A DNA stretch of 64,000 bases from an uncultured Eubacteriales bacterium (GTDB lineage: Bacteria > Bacillota > Clostridia > Oscillospirales > CAG-272): assembly GCA_934371135.1 (NCBI GenBank), contig CAKRNO010000004.1:1-64000 (forward strand), in the 5' to 3' direction. The notes below the pieces were generated by a model. It was not told where the DNA came from, ran no database searches, and worked only from the letters and a program-made list of their open reading frames with translations. Below, one piece after another: positions 41,590 through 49,482 of the stretch (position 1 is its first letter; every line of letters starts with the position of its first letter). The position numbers and the translations under genes are program-made.

Positions 41590-41940
41590 GTGTTTGACAT
41601 TACCTTTTATGAGCGGGAGAACGGTGAGAGACCGGTAGAGGATTTTCTGGACAGCCTGAACGCAAAGATGCGCGCGAAAGCCGTCCGCAGTCTGGAGCTG
41701 CTGGAGGAATTCGGCAACCGGTTGACCGAGCCACACTCCGAATATCTGTGCGACGGCATCTTTGAACTACGCATCAAATTCGCCGGTGACATTTCCCGGA
41801 TTTTTTATTTCTTCGTCGTTCAAAATAAAATAGTGTTGACGAACGGTTTTATCAAGAAGACCCAGGCTACGCCGAAGAACGAGTTGGACAGGGCGAAAAA
41901 ATACAAAGCGGACTATGAGAGGAGGTTTTCTCATGAGTGA
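41590..41940 (+). CDS. higB: HigB/RelE-type mRNA interferase toxin
   Basis: 116 residues: FDITFYERENGERPVEDFLD, GIFELRIKFAGDISRIFYFF and NKIVLTNGFIKKTQATPKNE match the phage-derived Gp49-like/HigB branch of the RelE fold, which cleaves mRNA on the ribosome. Start is GTG 41590, since no ATG is available in the correct region; GGGGGA lies about 8 bases upstream. Toxin first, antitoxin second, with an 8-base overlap, is the HigBA order. Confidence 0.9.
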   Translation: MFDITFYERENGERPVEDFLDSLNAKMRAKAVRSLELLEEFGNRLTEPHSEYLCDGIFELRIKFAGDISRIFYFFVVQNKIVLTNGFIKKTQATPKNELDRAKKYKADYERRFSHE

Positions 41941-42205
41941 TTTGCAGAAGTACAGAGAAAAGCAGATGAACGACCCGGAATTCCGCGAGGAATATGAGGG
42001 GATGCGCTCCGAGTTTGAGCTGAAGCGCGCTCTCATCGCGGCACGCACCAGCCAGCACCTGACGCAAAAGGAGCTGTCTCAAAGGTCCGGCGTCCGGCAA
42101 TCCAACATCAGCCGCATTGAGAGCGGCACCACCAGCCCGACCGTCGCCACCCTGCAGGCGCTGGCTACCGGAATGGGTAAACGATTGGTGATCTCCTTCG
42201 AGTAA
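41933..42205 (+). CDS. higA: HigA-type XRE antitoxin
   Basis: 90 residues. N-terminal helical part (SDLQKYREKQMNDPEFREEY) contacts the toxin in relatives. The C-terminal XRE helix-turn-helix (TQKELSQRSGVRQSNISRIE, then TSPTVATLQALATGMGKRL) should bind the TATTCC-N6-GGAATA operator. ATG 41933 is chosen because AGGAGG stands 7 bases before it. Neutralises HigB and represses the operon. Confidence 0.93.
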   Translation: MSDLQKYREKQMNDPEFREEYEGMRSEFELKRALIAARTSQHLTQKELSQRSGVRQSNISRIESGTTSPTVATLQALATGMGKRLVISFE

Positions 42206-42219
42206 CGGCATGATGACGC

Positions 42220-42253
42220 AAAAGCACCGCCCCCCGGGCGGTGCTTTTTAATC
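42220..42253 (+). terminator. Terminator of higBA
   Basis: 13-bp stem AAAAGCACCGCCC (42220-42232) with GGGCGGTGCTTTT (42236-42248), CCC loop. Confidence 0.9.
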
Positions 42254-42278
42254 TTGTAATCTTAAAGGAAACAGCATG

Positions 42279-42307
42279 ACAGGAAACCGCCCTCGGTGGT
42301 TTCCTGT
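42279..42307 (-). terminator. Terminator of the 42346-42666 lipoprotein
   Basis: 10-bp stem ACAGGAAACC (42279-42288) with GGTTTCCTGT (42298-42307). Minus strand continues CATGCTGTTTCCTTT. Confidence 0.65.
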
Positions 42308-42345
42308 TACCTATTTGCGCTGTCAACTACGGCGGTTGTTTTCGG

Positions 42346-42666
42346 TCAGGGGCGGCAGGTGCCGCAGGGGGTGTATCCTTTGGCGACGATGTCGTCCCGG
42401 GGGTCCCAGAGCGCGATATGGTTGGAGACGCTCATCAGGGGGACACGGTTACAGTCCGGACGGTGGAAGACCATGGTGGACCGGTTGCCGACGTAATATT
42501 CGGGGGCGTCGGCGTCACGGAGTGTGTCGTCGCCGTGGTATTCCCGGGGCATGGTGATGTAGGTGACGGAACCCCGATGCGATGAACAGGACATGAGGCA
42601 GGGACAAAAAACAGAGACGAGAAGAAGAACGGTTAACAAGGAGATAATGAGTTTTTTGACTGACAT
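42346..42666 (-). CDS. Small lipoprotein with an Ada-like zinc-site C-terminus
   Basis: 106 residues. Signal peptide and lipobox (FCPCLMSC). The C-terminal 50 residues read YVGNRSTMVFHRPDCNRVPL, then a Trp/Asp stretch and KGYTPCGTCRP. The spacing FHxxxC ... GYxPCxxC is that of the Ada metal-binding fold, which in many secreted proteins is a stand-alone small zinc module of unknown role. ATG 42666 (GGAG upstream) is preferred over a TTG 15 bases earlier. Driven by a consensus promoter. Confidence 0.75.
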   Translation of the reverse strand: MSVKKLIISLLTVLLLVSVFCPCLMSCSSHRGSVTYITMPREYHGDDTLRDADAPEYYVGNRSTMVFHRPDCNRVPLMSVSNHIALWDPRDDIVAKGYTPCGTCRP

Positions 42667-42708
42667 GATACTGCACTCCAAATAATGGTCGATATGTTGA
42701 GCATATAA

Positions 42709-42737
42709 ATTATACTCATTATATTGGCAATTGTCAA
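42709..42737 (-). promoter_or_regulatory. Promoter of the small zinc-site lipoprotein
   Basis: Minus strand TTGACA (42732-42737), 17-bp spacer, TATAAT (42709-42714): full consensus, in an AT-rich patch. Confidence 0.85.
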
Positions 42738-42811
42738 GTTATAAGGAATTTTTCAATAGTTGGGCATAGTTTATAATGAAAATGCCAAATTAATATTCGG
42801 AGTGACGCCAC

Positions 42812-43036
42812 ATGATTGTCTACACGCCTCTTTATGAAACCATGCGTAAGCGCGGGATCAGTACCTACCGGCTTATCACATATCACGGTGTTAGCCGAGG
42901 GCTTATCAATCGGTTGAAGCACAATCAGGCGATTACGACAGTGACGCTAAATGACCTTTGCAGAATTCTTGATTGTCGTCCGGAGGACATTCTTGCGTAT
43001 ATTCCGGACAATGACGATACGGGAGAGGGAAAATAA
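42812..43036 (+). CDS. Cro/XRE-type helix-turn-helix regulator
   Basis: 74 residues, a single compact helix-turn-helix: YETMRKRGISTYRLITYHGV, SRGLINRLKHNQAITT, LNDLCRILDCRPEDILAYIP. This is the short YozG/DUF739-like class common in Firmicutes, ending soon after PEDIL. ATG 42812 with GGAGTGA upstream. Divergent from the zinc-site lipoprotein, with about 145 AT-rich bases between, so it may regulate itself and that gene. Confidence 0.88.
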   Translation: MIVYTPLYETMRKRGISTYRLITYHGVSRGLINRLKHNQAITTVTLNDLCRILDCRPEDILAYIPDNDDTGEGK

Positions 43037-43071
43037 TTTGTTTGCGCGAGACTAATCGTGCAATGAACAGA

Positions 43072-43105
43072 CCCGGCGGCTCGAAGTCGAGCCGCCGGGC
43101 ATTTT
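43072..43105. terminator. Bidirectional terminator between XRE and HAD genes
   Basis: 13-bp stem CCCGGCGGCTCGA (43072-43084) with TCGAGCCGCCGGG (43087-43099). The plus strand has CATTTTTAT after it. Confidence 0.85.
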
Positions 43106-43123
43106 TATGATTCGGTTGCCGGG

Positions 43124-43771
43124 TCAGGCGAGGAGGTAATCGGCGAGCGCTTCCGGTGTCTCAAAGAAGGTATCGGCGCCGCAGGCGACGAGCTCCTCGC
43201 GGGTGCGGAAGCCCCAAAGGACGGAGAGACAGGGGAGAGCGGCGTTCTTCGCCGTCTCATAGTCAATGTTGCTGTCGCCGACATAGGCGGCGTCCGCACG
43301 GTCGACACCGAGCTTTTCGAGCGCGAGCCAAACGCCGTCGGGCGCGGGCTTACGTCTGACAGCGGGGCTGTCTCCGACGACGAGCGGGATGTCCGGGAAC
43401 AGGTCATGGATGAGCTCATCCGCGGCGGATTGCAGCTTGTTGGTGACGACGGCGGTCTTACAGCCCGCCAGGCGGAGCCGCGAGAGCAGCTCGCCGATCC
43501 CCGGATAGGGGGCGGTGAGATCCTGGCAGTGCGCCTCATAATAGGGGCGGAAGCAGTCGAAGATCTCCTCAAACTGCGGGTTGGTCTCCCCTCCGGGGAG
43601 CGCCTGCGCCATCATATAGCGCACGCCTCTGCCGACAAAGTGCTTCATTTCTTCCGTCGTGCGGGCGGGGTAGCCGAAGGAGGTGAGGGCGTAGTTGGTG
43701 GCGTTTTTAAGGTCCTCAATGGTATTGAGGAGCGTGCCGTCCAGGTCAAAAATTACTGCTTTGAATTTCAT
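43124..43771 (-). CDS. gph: HAD-family phosphatase, phosphoglycolate phosphatase type
   Basis: 215 residues: FDLDGTLLNT (nucleophile Asp and acid Asp), VVTNKLQSAAD (motif II), RKPAPDGV (motif III Lys) and YVGDSNIDYETAKNA (motif IV). The four-helix cap between about 15 and 85 is the C1 type of Gph/PpaX. The exact substrate (phosphoglycolate, pyrophosphate or another small phosphate) cannot be fixed from sequence. Monocistronic. Confidence 0.88.
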   Translation of the reverse strand: MKFKAVIFDLDGTLLNTIEDLKNATNYALTSFGYPARTTEEMKHFVGRGVRYMMAQALPGGETNPQFEEIFDCFRPYYEAHCQDLTAPYPGIGELLSRLRLAGCKTAVVTNKLQSAADELIHDLFPDIPLVVGDSPAVRRKPAPDGVWLALEKLGVDRADAAYVGDSNIDYETAKNAALPCLSVLWGFRTREELVACGADTFFETPEALADYLLA

Positions 43772-43867
43772 GGTGTTCCTCTGTTTTGTTTTTTCGGGTA
43801 CATTGTACCATAGACAGGCGCCCGGCGCAAGCGCAAAAAATGAATAACGCTATATCATTTTGTATCA

Positions 43868-43896
43868 TTGCGTGCGCAGGGCGCCTGTGCTACAAT
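43868..43896 (+). promoter_or_regulatory. Promoter of the YgjP-like gene
   Basis: TTGCGT (43868-43873), 17-bp spacer, extended TGC-TACAAT (43891-43896). It predicts a start near 43903, only a few bases before GTG 43911. Confidence 0.65.
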
Positions 43897-43910
43897 AGGA
43901 GTATAGAGCG

Positions 43911-44687
43911 GTGTATGCCGCAGAGCAGATGCAGCGGCTAGTGCCGCACGGCAGCGAGGGGGCGAGGGAGACGGAACCGAACGGGAACGTCCGCGTGGTG
44001 CGGAAGAAAATTAAACACACCTATCTGCGCGTGTACCCGGGCGGCGAGGTGGTCATAACGGCGCCGCGCGGCACCCCCGACAGCGCCATCGAGCGGCTGC
44101 TGAACGATCGGGCAGACTGGATACGCGCCCACGTCGCCGCGGCGCGCGGGCAGGGGACGGAGCGGCTCACGCTGACCGCAGGGGAGCGCGTGTATCTTTT
44201 CGGCGAAGCGCTGACGCTCGCTTTCGAAAACCACCCCGGGCGCCCGACCGCAAGGCGGGAAACGGACAGACTACTCCTCCGGCTCCCGGGCGGCGAGGGG
44301 GCAGACTACGAAGCGCGCCGGACACTGCTCCTGCGCTACTATGCGCGGGCGCTCTCCGCGCGGGTGGAGGAACGGCTGCCGGCCCTCACGGCGGCGGTCG
44401 GCAAAGCCGCGAGCCGCGTCAGCATACGGCTCATGCGCTCCCGCTGGGGGAGCTGCACGCCCGCGACGGGCGCCATCCGCCTGAACCTGACGCTCGCCTG
44501 GTATCCGCCCGAATGTCTCGACCTGGTGCTCGCGCATGAGCTCACGCATCTGTGGGTGGCGGGGCACGGTGCCGCGTTCTACCGGCGGCTCGACGGCGCC
44601 TATCCCGCACGGCGGGAAACGGAGGCGGTGCGGAAGCGTTTCCCCGCCTGCCCGTTCGACGCACCCCATCGGGAAGATGACGAATAA
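43911..44687 (+). CDS. YgjP/DUF45-family zinc metallopeptidase-like protein
   Basis: Up to 258 residues. N-terminal beta region (VRKKIKHTYLRVYPGGEVVI TAPRG without the gap), then RLMRSRWGSCTPATGAIRLN, DLVLAHELTHLWVAGHG with the HExxH zinc motif, and YRRLDGAYPARRE. This is the M48-like DUF45 pattern. The start is uncertain: GTG 43911 would be almost leaderless, ATG 43929 lacks a good site, and a GTG near 43996 after GAGGGGGCGAGGGAG is attractive and would begin close to the conserved VRKKIK. Substrate unknown. Confidence 0.85.
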   Translation: MYAAEQMQRLVPHGSEGARETEPNGNVRVVRKKIKHTYLRVYPGGEVVITAPRGTPDSAIERLLNDRADWIRAHVAAARGQGTERLTLTAGERVYLFGEALTLAFENHPGRPTARRETDRLLLRLPGGEGADYEARRTLLLRYYARALSARVEERLPALTAAVGKAASRVSIRLMRSRWGSCTPATGAIRLNLTLAWYPPECLDLVLAHELTHLWVAGHGAAFYRRLDGAYPARRETEAVRKRFPACPFDAPHREDDE

Positions 44688-44689
44688 AA

Positions 44690-44730
44690 ACGGGGAGGAG
44701 CCTATCAAACCGGCTCCTCCCCGTCTCTCT
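44690..44730 (+). terminator. Terminator of the YgjP-like gene
   Basis: 13-bp stem ACGGGGAGGAGCC (44690-44702) with GGCTCCTCCCCGT (44712-44724). One of the recurring GGAGGAGCC terminators. Confidence 0.8.
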
Positions 44731-44751
44731 TATGGATAATCTGCGTCGCGC

Positions 44752-44838
44752 GGCGCGCTCGTACGCATAGCCACGGGCTGCACTGCGTGGCGCGCTCCGC
44801 ACGCGGATGAATGGCTTGCGCTATTCAATGGCGCGCTC
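44752..44838. repeat. Three GGCGCGCTC boxes at about 40-bp spacing
   Basis: GGCGCGCTC at 44752-44760, 44789-44797 and 44830-44838, each preceded by a loosely conserved ATR...GGCT-TGC-CT segment. It lies just downstream of mtnN. No gene. Confidence 0.5.
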
Positions 44839-44845
44839 CCGGCAC

Positions 44846-45544
44846 TTATCCGTGCAGGGCGGCGAGGTAGGCGCATACGATGTGCTGGCATTTCTCTGCC
44901 GCGATCGCCGCAAAGGTGGGGTAATCCAGCTGTGCCGAGCCGTCCGCGCTGTCGGAAATGACGCGCAGGACCGCCACGGGTACGCCCGCGGCATACGCCG
45001 CGTGGGCGATTGCCGCCCCCTCCATCTCACAGGCGAGGGCGGGGAAATACGAGAGGATTGCCGCCTTGGCATCCGCCCCGGCGACGAAGCGGTCGCCCGT
45101 CGCGATCATGCCGGTGCGCGGCGTTTCGCCGCACGTCCCGGCGGCGCGGGTCAGTGCCGCGACCGTTTCCCCGTCTGCGGGGAGCTCGACGAGCTCCTGC
45201 CCCCGGATCTGGAGCAGTCCGCGGGGCTCTCCGAAGGGGGTGGTGTCCATATCGTATTCCACGAGCGAGGTCGCGACGACGACGTCGCCCTGCCTGAGGT
45301 CCCCGGCGAGGGCACCCGCGACGCCGGTATTGATGAGCCGGTCGGGGTGATAGAGGAGCGTCATGGCGCCCGCCGCGAGGGCGGCGTTGACCTTACCGAC
45401 CCCGGCGCGGGTGATGACGACGGGTTCTCCCGCAAGTACCCCACGGTAGAAGGTCATGCCGAGATGCGTCTCGGTGACGGCATCCGTGAGCGCCGCGACG
45501 AGGAGGGTGATTTCCTCCGGTATGGCACCGATGAGACCGGTCAT
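44846..45544 (-). CDS. mtnN: 5'-methylthioadenosine/S-adenosylhomocysteine nucleosidase
   Basis: Cleaves adenine from MTA and SAH, feeding S-ribosylhomocysteine to LuxS. 232 residues: IGAIPEEITLL (catalytic Glu region), AGVGKVNAALAAGAMTLLY, NTGVAGAL, and the C-terminal ACEMEGAAIAHAAY and VLRVISDSADG with the catalytic Asp. It overlaps luxS by 4 bases, coupling the two consecutive steps. Confidence 0.95.
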   Translation of the reverse strand: MTGLIGAIPEEITLLVAALTDAVTETHLGMTFYRGVLAGEPVVITRAGVGKVNAALAAGAMTLLYHPDRLINTGVAGALAGDLRQGDVVVATSLVEYDMDTTPFGEPRGLLQIRGQELVELPADGETVAALTRAAGTCGETPRTGMIATGDRFVAGADAKAAILSYFPALACEMEGAAIAHAAYAAGVPVAVLRVISDSADGSAQLDYPTFAAIAAEKCQHIVCAYLAALHG

Positions 45545-46017
45545 AGCGTTTCTTCTCCTTTGGGATAGTCAAAGTGCGCGCCGCGCGCGAGCAATGCGTC
45601 GAGGTATGCGGCACATTCCTTTTTGGCGGCGTCGAGGGAGAGCCCCCGGTAGTTGCCGCACATCTTGCGCTGCGCGCCGAACATCTCCGTGACGTGCGGG
45701 ACCCCGCGGAGCGTTTCGACGAGCAGGCGGTAGACGTCCTCCGGCGACAGGGTGTCGCGCACGAGCAGATAGAAGCCGGTGCGGCAGCCCATCGGGCCGA
45801 AATAGACGATCTCGTCACCGTGCGGGCTGTTGCGCAGGAGCGTCGCGAGGATGTGCTCGACCGAGTGCATCGTGAGGTTCGACATATAGTCGCCCGCGTT
45901 GGGGCGACGGGTGCGGAGGTCGTAGGTCACGACGTCGCCGTCCACCCGCGAGGTGTACATACCGGGGACGATGAAGTCATGGTCGACCGAGAAGCTGGCG
46001 ATCGTCCGCATCGTCAT
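45541..46017 (-). CDS. luxS: S-ribosylhomocysteine lyase LuxS
   Basis: Converts S-ribosylhomocysteine to homocysteine and the AI-2 precursor. 158 residues. Metal ligands in HSVEH (51-55) and the later Cys in KMCGNYRG; GPMGCRTGFYL holds the catalytic Cys near residue 78. Gene starts with an ATGA overlap on the upstream FAD oxidoreductase. With mtnN it completes SAH detoxification and gives the organism AI-2 production potential; no AI-2 receptor is visible here. Confidence 0.96.
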   Translation of the reverse strand: MTMRTIASFSVDHDFIVPGMYTSRVDGDVVTYDLRTRRPNAGDYMSNLTMHSVEHILATLLRNSPHGDEIVYFGPMGCRTGFYLLVRDTLSPEDVYRLLVETLRGVPHVTEMFGAQRKMCGNYRGLSLDAAKKECAAYLDALLARGAHFDYPKGEETL

Positions 46018-47426
46018 GCCTTGGCGGCGAGCTCTTTTTCACGGAGCTTTCTGCCCATGAGCACGCCCATGACGGATGCCATCATGAGGCCGCGCGTCCA
46101 CCCGGACGAGTCACCGAGGCAGTGGAGCCCGCGGACGTTGGTCTCCAGATTGGCGTCCATCTTGACGCGGTTGGAGTAGAACTTGAGCTCGGGGGAGTAG
46201 AGCAGCGTCTCCGTGGAGGCGAAGCCGGGGACGACGATATCCACCGACTGGATGAAGTTGATGATATTGGTCATGGCGCGGTAGGGCATCGCGGCGGTGA
46301 TGTCACCGGCGACGGCGTCCGGCAGGGTGGGGCGGACGTTCGACTGCGAGAGCTCCTTCGGCCAGGTGCGCTTACCGTCCAGGATATCGCCGAAGCGCTG
46401 GACGAGGATGTGACCGGCGCCGAGCATATTGGTCAGCTCGCCGACCTTCTGGGCATAGGCGATCGGCTGGTTGAAAGGATAGGAGAAGTTGTGGGAGCAG
46501 AGGATCGACACATTGGTGTTCCCGCTCTTGATGTCCTTATAGGAGTGGCCGTTGACGACGGCGAGGTTGTTGTCGTAGTTCTCCTGGCTGACGAAGCCGC
46601 CGGGGTTCTGGCAGAAGGTACGCACCTTGTTCTTGAAGGGGCGGGGGTAACCGATGAGCTTGGACTCATAAAGTACGCGGTTGATCTCCTCCATGACCTC
46701 GTTGCGCACCTCGACGCGCACACCGATGTCTACGGTGCCGGGCTGGTGCGCGACGTCGTATTCGGCGCACAGCTTCTCGAGCCAGTCGGCGCCGCGGCGC
46801 CCGGTCGCGATGATGGTCGCGCCCGCCTCGATCTCACGCGTGTCCTTGCCGTTCGTGACGACGACCCCGCGGCAGACGTTGCCGGTCAGGAGCAGATCGT
46901 CGCACTCGTAGCCGAACATCATGTCCACGCCGTTATCCTGCAGATAGTGCTCGATCGCGAGGTAGATGTCCTGCGCCTTTTCGGTGCCGAGGTGGCGGAT
47001 GGGGCAGTCCACGAGCTTCAGCCCCGCGTGGATGGCGCGCTTACGGATCTCCTTGACCTTATCGGGGTCGGAGACGCCCTCGACGTGCTCGTCCGCGCCG
47101 AACTCGAGATAAATCCTGTCGGCGTAGTCGATGAGCTCGACGGCGAGATCCTCCCCGATGAGTGAGGGCAGGTCTCCGCCGACCTCGGGGGAGAGCGAAA
47201 GCTTACCGTCCGAGAAGGCGCCGGCACCGGAGAAACCGGTGGTGATATGGCAGTAGGGCTTGCAGTTCACGCACTCCTTCGTCTTGCTCTTGGGGCAGCG
47301 GCGCTTTTCGATCGGCTGTCCCTTTTCGACGATGAGGATGGACTGGTGAGAGCCCTGACGCAAGAGCTCGATGGCGGTGAAGATACCGGCGGGTCCGGCA
47401 CCGACAATGACAACATCGTATTTCAT
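46014..47426 (-). CDS. NAD(P)/FAD-dependent oxidoreductase
   Basis: 470 residues. N-terminal FAD fold YDVVIVGAGPAGIFTAIELL, an unusual Cys cluster CPKSKTKECVNCKPYCHITT near residues 42-62, a second nucleotide segment (ATIIATGRRGADWL) and a C-terminal HCLGDSSGWTRGLMMASVMG that closes the FAD site. This is the family of so-called FAD-dependent dehydrogenases often annotated only by fold. ATG 47426 is set by the FAD motif and GAGG upstream. Operon head for luxS-mtnN with 4-base overlaps, so a tie to sulfur or methyl metabolism is possible but unproven. Confidence 0.85.
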   Translation of the reverse strand: MKYDVVIVGAGPAGIFTAIELLRQGSHQSILIVEKGQPIEKRRCPKSKTKECVNCKPYCHITTGFSGAGAFSDGKLSLSPEVGGDLPSLIGEDLAVELIDYADRIYLEFGADEHVEGVSDPDKVKEIRKRAIHAGLKLVDCPIRHLGTEKAQDIYLAIEHYLQDNGVDMMFGYECDDLLLTGNVCRGVVVTNGKDTREIEAGATIIATGRRGADWLEKLCAEYDVAHQPGTVDIGVRVEVRNEVMEEINRVLYESKLIGYPRPFKNKVRTFCQNPGGFVSQENYDNNLAVVNGHSYKDIKSGNTNVSILCSHNFSYPFNQPIAYAQKVGELTNMLGAGHILVQRFGDILDGKRTWPKELSQSNVRPTLPDAVAGDITAAMPYRAMTNIINFIQSVDIVVPGFASTETLLYSPELKFYSNRVKMDANLETNVRGLHCLGDSSGWTRGLMMASVMGVLMGRKLREKELAAKA

Positions 47427-47504
47427 AAACGACCTCTTTCCTGCGGGCGCGCACCCGCCTGACAATCAAATACCGGAAGCCACGCTCCCGGCAAAGTACA
47501 CTCC

Positions 47505-47533
47505 ATTGTAACACGCGCGCGCAAAATTATCAA
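47505..47533 (-). promoter_or_regulatory. Promoter of the FAD oxidoreductase-luxS-mtnN operon
   Basis: Minus strand TTGATA (47528-47533), 17-bp spacer, TACAAT (47505-47510). The leader of about 70 bases shows no known SAM or SAH riboswitch pattern. Confidence 0.75.
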
Positions 47534-47552
47534 GTGAATTTTCCGTAACATC

Positions 47553-47581
47553 TTTTCGTCGGGGGCGCCCTGTGCTATAAT
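47553..47581 (+). promoter_or_regulatory. Promoter of the second acetyltransferase
   Basis: Extended TGC-TATAAT at 47576-47581 with a poor -35 (TTTTCG) 17 bp upstream. The first transcribed bases (TGGGGAAAAC) resemble those of the asparaginase leader. Confidence 0.6.
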
Positions 47582-47662
47582 GGGGAAAACAGGGGGGCGA
47601 CACGCCCCGCACCGGTGGGAGGTGAATCACGCGGCGCCCGGTTTTCCGGGCACCGCCCCGAT

Positions 47663-48217
47663 ATGGAGATCAAAACGAAAAGACTGCTCCTGCGCCCGTG
47701 GCGCGAGGAGGACGCCGAGCGGCTGTACACGCTCTGCCGCGTGCCGGAGATCGGACGCGGGGCAGGGTTCCCCCCGCACGGGAGCGCGGAGGTCAGCCGC
47801 GCCGTCATCCGCGACGTGCTCTCTCAGCCCGAGACGTACGCGATCGTGAACCGCGGGAGCGGGGAGATCATCGGCTCCTGCGCGCTCATTCTGTCGCTTG
47901 AGGGGAGCGAGTGCAAACAGCCGGGGGACGCCGAGGTCGGCTACTGGATCGGAAAGACGTACTGGGGCTGGGGATTTGCCACCGAGGCGCTCGGGGCGCT
48001 CATCGCCCACGCCGAGCGCGACCTCGGACTGCGAGGGCTCTGGGGGGGCATTTTTCCGAGCAACGTCGGCTCCCGCCGCGTGCTCGAAAAGGCGGGGTTC
48101 ACGTTCCACCACCGGGAGGACATCTTTGCGGCGCAGCTGGGCGTTGTACGGGAGACACTCTGTTATTATCGGGCGTTATCCACGCCGGAGGCGGGGGATA
48201 CCCGCGAGGGGCGCTAG
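47663..48217 (+). CDS. GNAT N-acetyltransferase, RimJ/RimL type
   Basis: 184 residues: EIKTKRLLLRPWREEDAERL (typical RimJ start), EVGYWIGKTYWGWGFATEAL with the acetyl-CoA loop, and FPSNVGSRRVLEKAGFTF near the C-terminus. Family members acetylate ribosomal protein N-termini, antibiotics or small amines; the target is open. ATG 47663 fits the family N-terminus but has no ribosome-binding site. GGGAGGTGA lies 38 bases upstream, with a strong GGCGCCCGG hairpin between. A GTG at 47615 in frame would add 16 odd residues. This is the only intact gene I found in the window ending in TAG. Confidence 0.85.
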   Translation: MEIKTKRLLLRPWREEDAERLYTLCRVPEIGRGAGFPPHGSAEVSRAVIRDVLSQPETYAIVNRGSGEIIGSCALILSLEGSECKQPGDAEVGYWIGKTYWGWGFATEALGALIAHAERDLGLRGLWGGIFPSNVGSRRVLEKAGFTFHHREDIFAAQLGVVRETLCYYRALSTPEAGDTREGR

Positions 48218-48385
48218 CGCCGCGGCGCACATTGTCGCCGGGCTGCCGTGAAAGCCGCCGCACCGCAAGCCGGTAGCGCGGCGCCACCGGGCGCAACGGG
48301 GCACGGAGCTGCCGCCGAGAGATGACCGCGGCTGTCGCGACGGCTGACCCCTGTGACCGGCGGATAACGATTATTTTATGCACAA
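48218..48385. other. Spacer after the acetyltransferase, no gene seen
   Basis: About 170 GC-rich bases between the acetyltransferase stop and a strong terminator. It may be a long 3' untranslated region or a small RNA; no promoter could be picked out. Confidence 0.4.
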
Positions 48386-48424
48386 AACCGCGCCGCAGAA
48401 TATGCGGCGCGGTTGCCTTTTTAC
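48386..48424 (+). terminator. Strong intrinsic terminator
   Basis: 12-bp stem AACCGCGCCGCA (48386-48397) with TGCGGCGCGGTT (48403-48414) and GCCTTTTTAC after it. Confidence 0.9.
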
Positions 48425-49425
48425 GGGATAAGTGTAAAGTACTGACTGTTTTCCGGTGGATAAAATCAACCCGCAAAAGCAAGTAAATATGCCGGACATT
48501 GCATTTTGACTTGCACCGGAGGATGCCACCCCGGGAGTGTCGCCCCCCGACAGTGCCGTCCGGTCCGGACGCGGCGAGGGCGTGCGGGAGCAATCCCCCC
48601 CCGCATTGCCGGACGTGGTGAATGGCGGAGGGATGAGCCGCATCGCCTGACCGGGATTTTCCGAAAAAACCGCCGGAATTGTTGCCGGAGACACCGAAAA
48701 ACCGTCGTCGCCCGGCATGGCGCCTGCGGCGGAAACGAACGGTCCGGACGGGAATTATCCATTTTATTATATATATGCCAATATCGGCACCGCTCCCCGG
48801 GGAAAACTGCCGCGCACTCCCGCAACAGAATTTTACCGGACGACGCTCGTTGCCTGTCGTCGCAGAAGGCTGTCGCTCATCGCCAAAGCCTTTCGATGCG
48901 GCTGTTGACAACGGGTGACGGTATTATGTGGGGAGGCAGGACAAATCTGCAAGTTTCCGGTGCGCAACTTGCCGCCGCCCGGAAAAAGCGAACCGTCGAC
49001 GGTCTTATGAAAGCTATTCCAGAAGAACGGATATTTATTCACGCATTGTAATAAAAATACATCTTGCAGAGCGCTCTCCCATGCCCGGCGCATGACGGAC
49101 CCGGCGGGTCCCGGGGGCGCGGTGATTGCGGTCGACAGACGGGCGCGGTGCCGCTCGCGGCGAGGCGGCGGAGCCGGCAATTCGGCGGGGCGGTGGCTGA
49201 GACGGGGATGACGGGAACGGGGAAGGACCCCTTGACGGGCACGGTAAATGTGCGCCGGTGTGAGGTGCACAGCGGATTTTCCGGTGCCGGCCGGTCAGCC
49301 TGCCGTCGGAACAAAAGCAAAACGGGAAGTAACGGGCAATTTTTCGCCAATCGTACCAAATTGATGCCGTGAGATTCGCCGATTTGCGGCTATTTGTATA
49401 AATTTGAATTTCTTTGTAAAATATC
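48425..49425. other. 1-kb gene-free, CCGG-rich region upstream of the giant gene
   Basis: No frame has plausible codon usage, a ribosome-binding site or a family resemblance. By hand I count more than 20 CCGG tetranucleotides in about 900 bases, far above what base composition suggests. The last 60 bases become AT-rich and carry the promoter of the giant lipoprotein gene. Confidence 0.6.
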
Positions 49426-49454
49426 TTGCAATTTGGGGGAAATAGTGCGATAAT
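49426..49454 (+). promoter_or_regulatory. Promoter of the giant lipoprotein gene
   Basis: TTGCAA (49426-49431), 17-bp spacer, GATAAT (49449-49454), then a short AT-rich leader and AGGAGGG 6 bases before ATG 49483. Confidence 0.75.
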
Positions 49455-49482
49455 ATATTATATTTTATATAGGAGGGAAACC

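Noticed and set aside
47427..47500. SAM/SAH riboswitch before the FAD-luxS-mtnN operon
   Set aside because: The leader is only about 70 bases and shows none of the conserved riboswitch segments I know.
48099..49270. Several frames of 140-270 codons in the 48.2-49.4 kb region
   Set aside because: They conflict with each other, lack start signals and have amino-acid composition dictated by CCGG-rich DNA.
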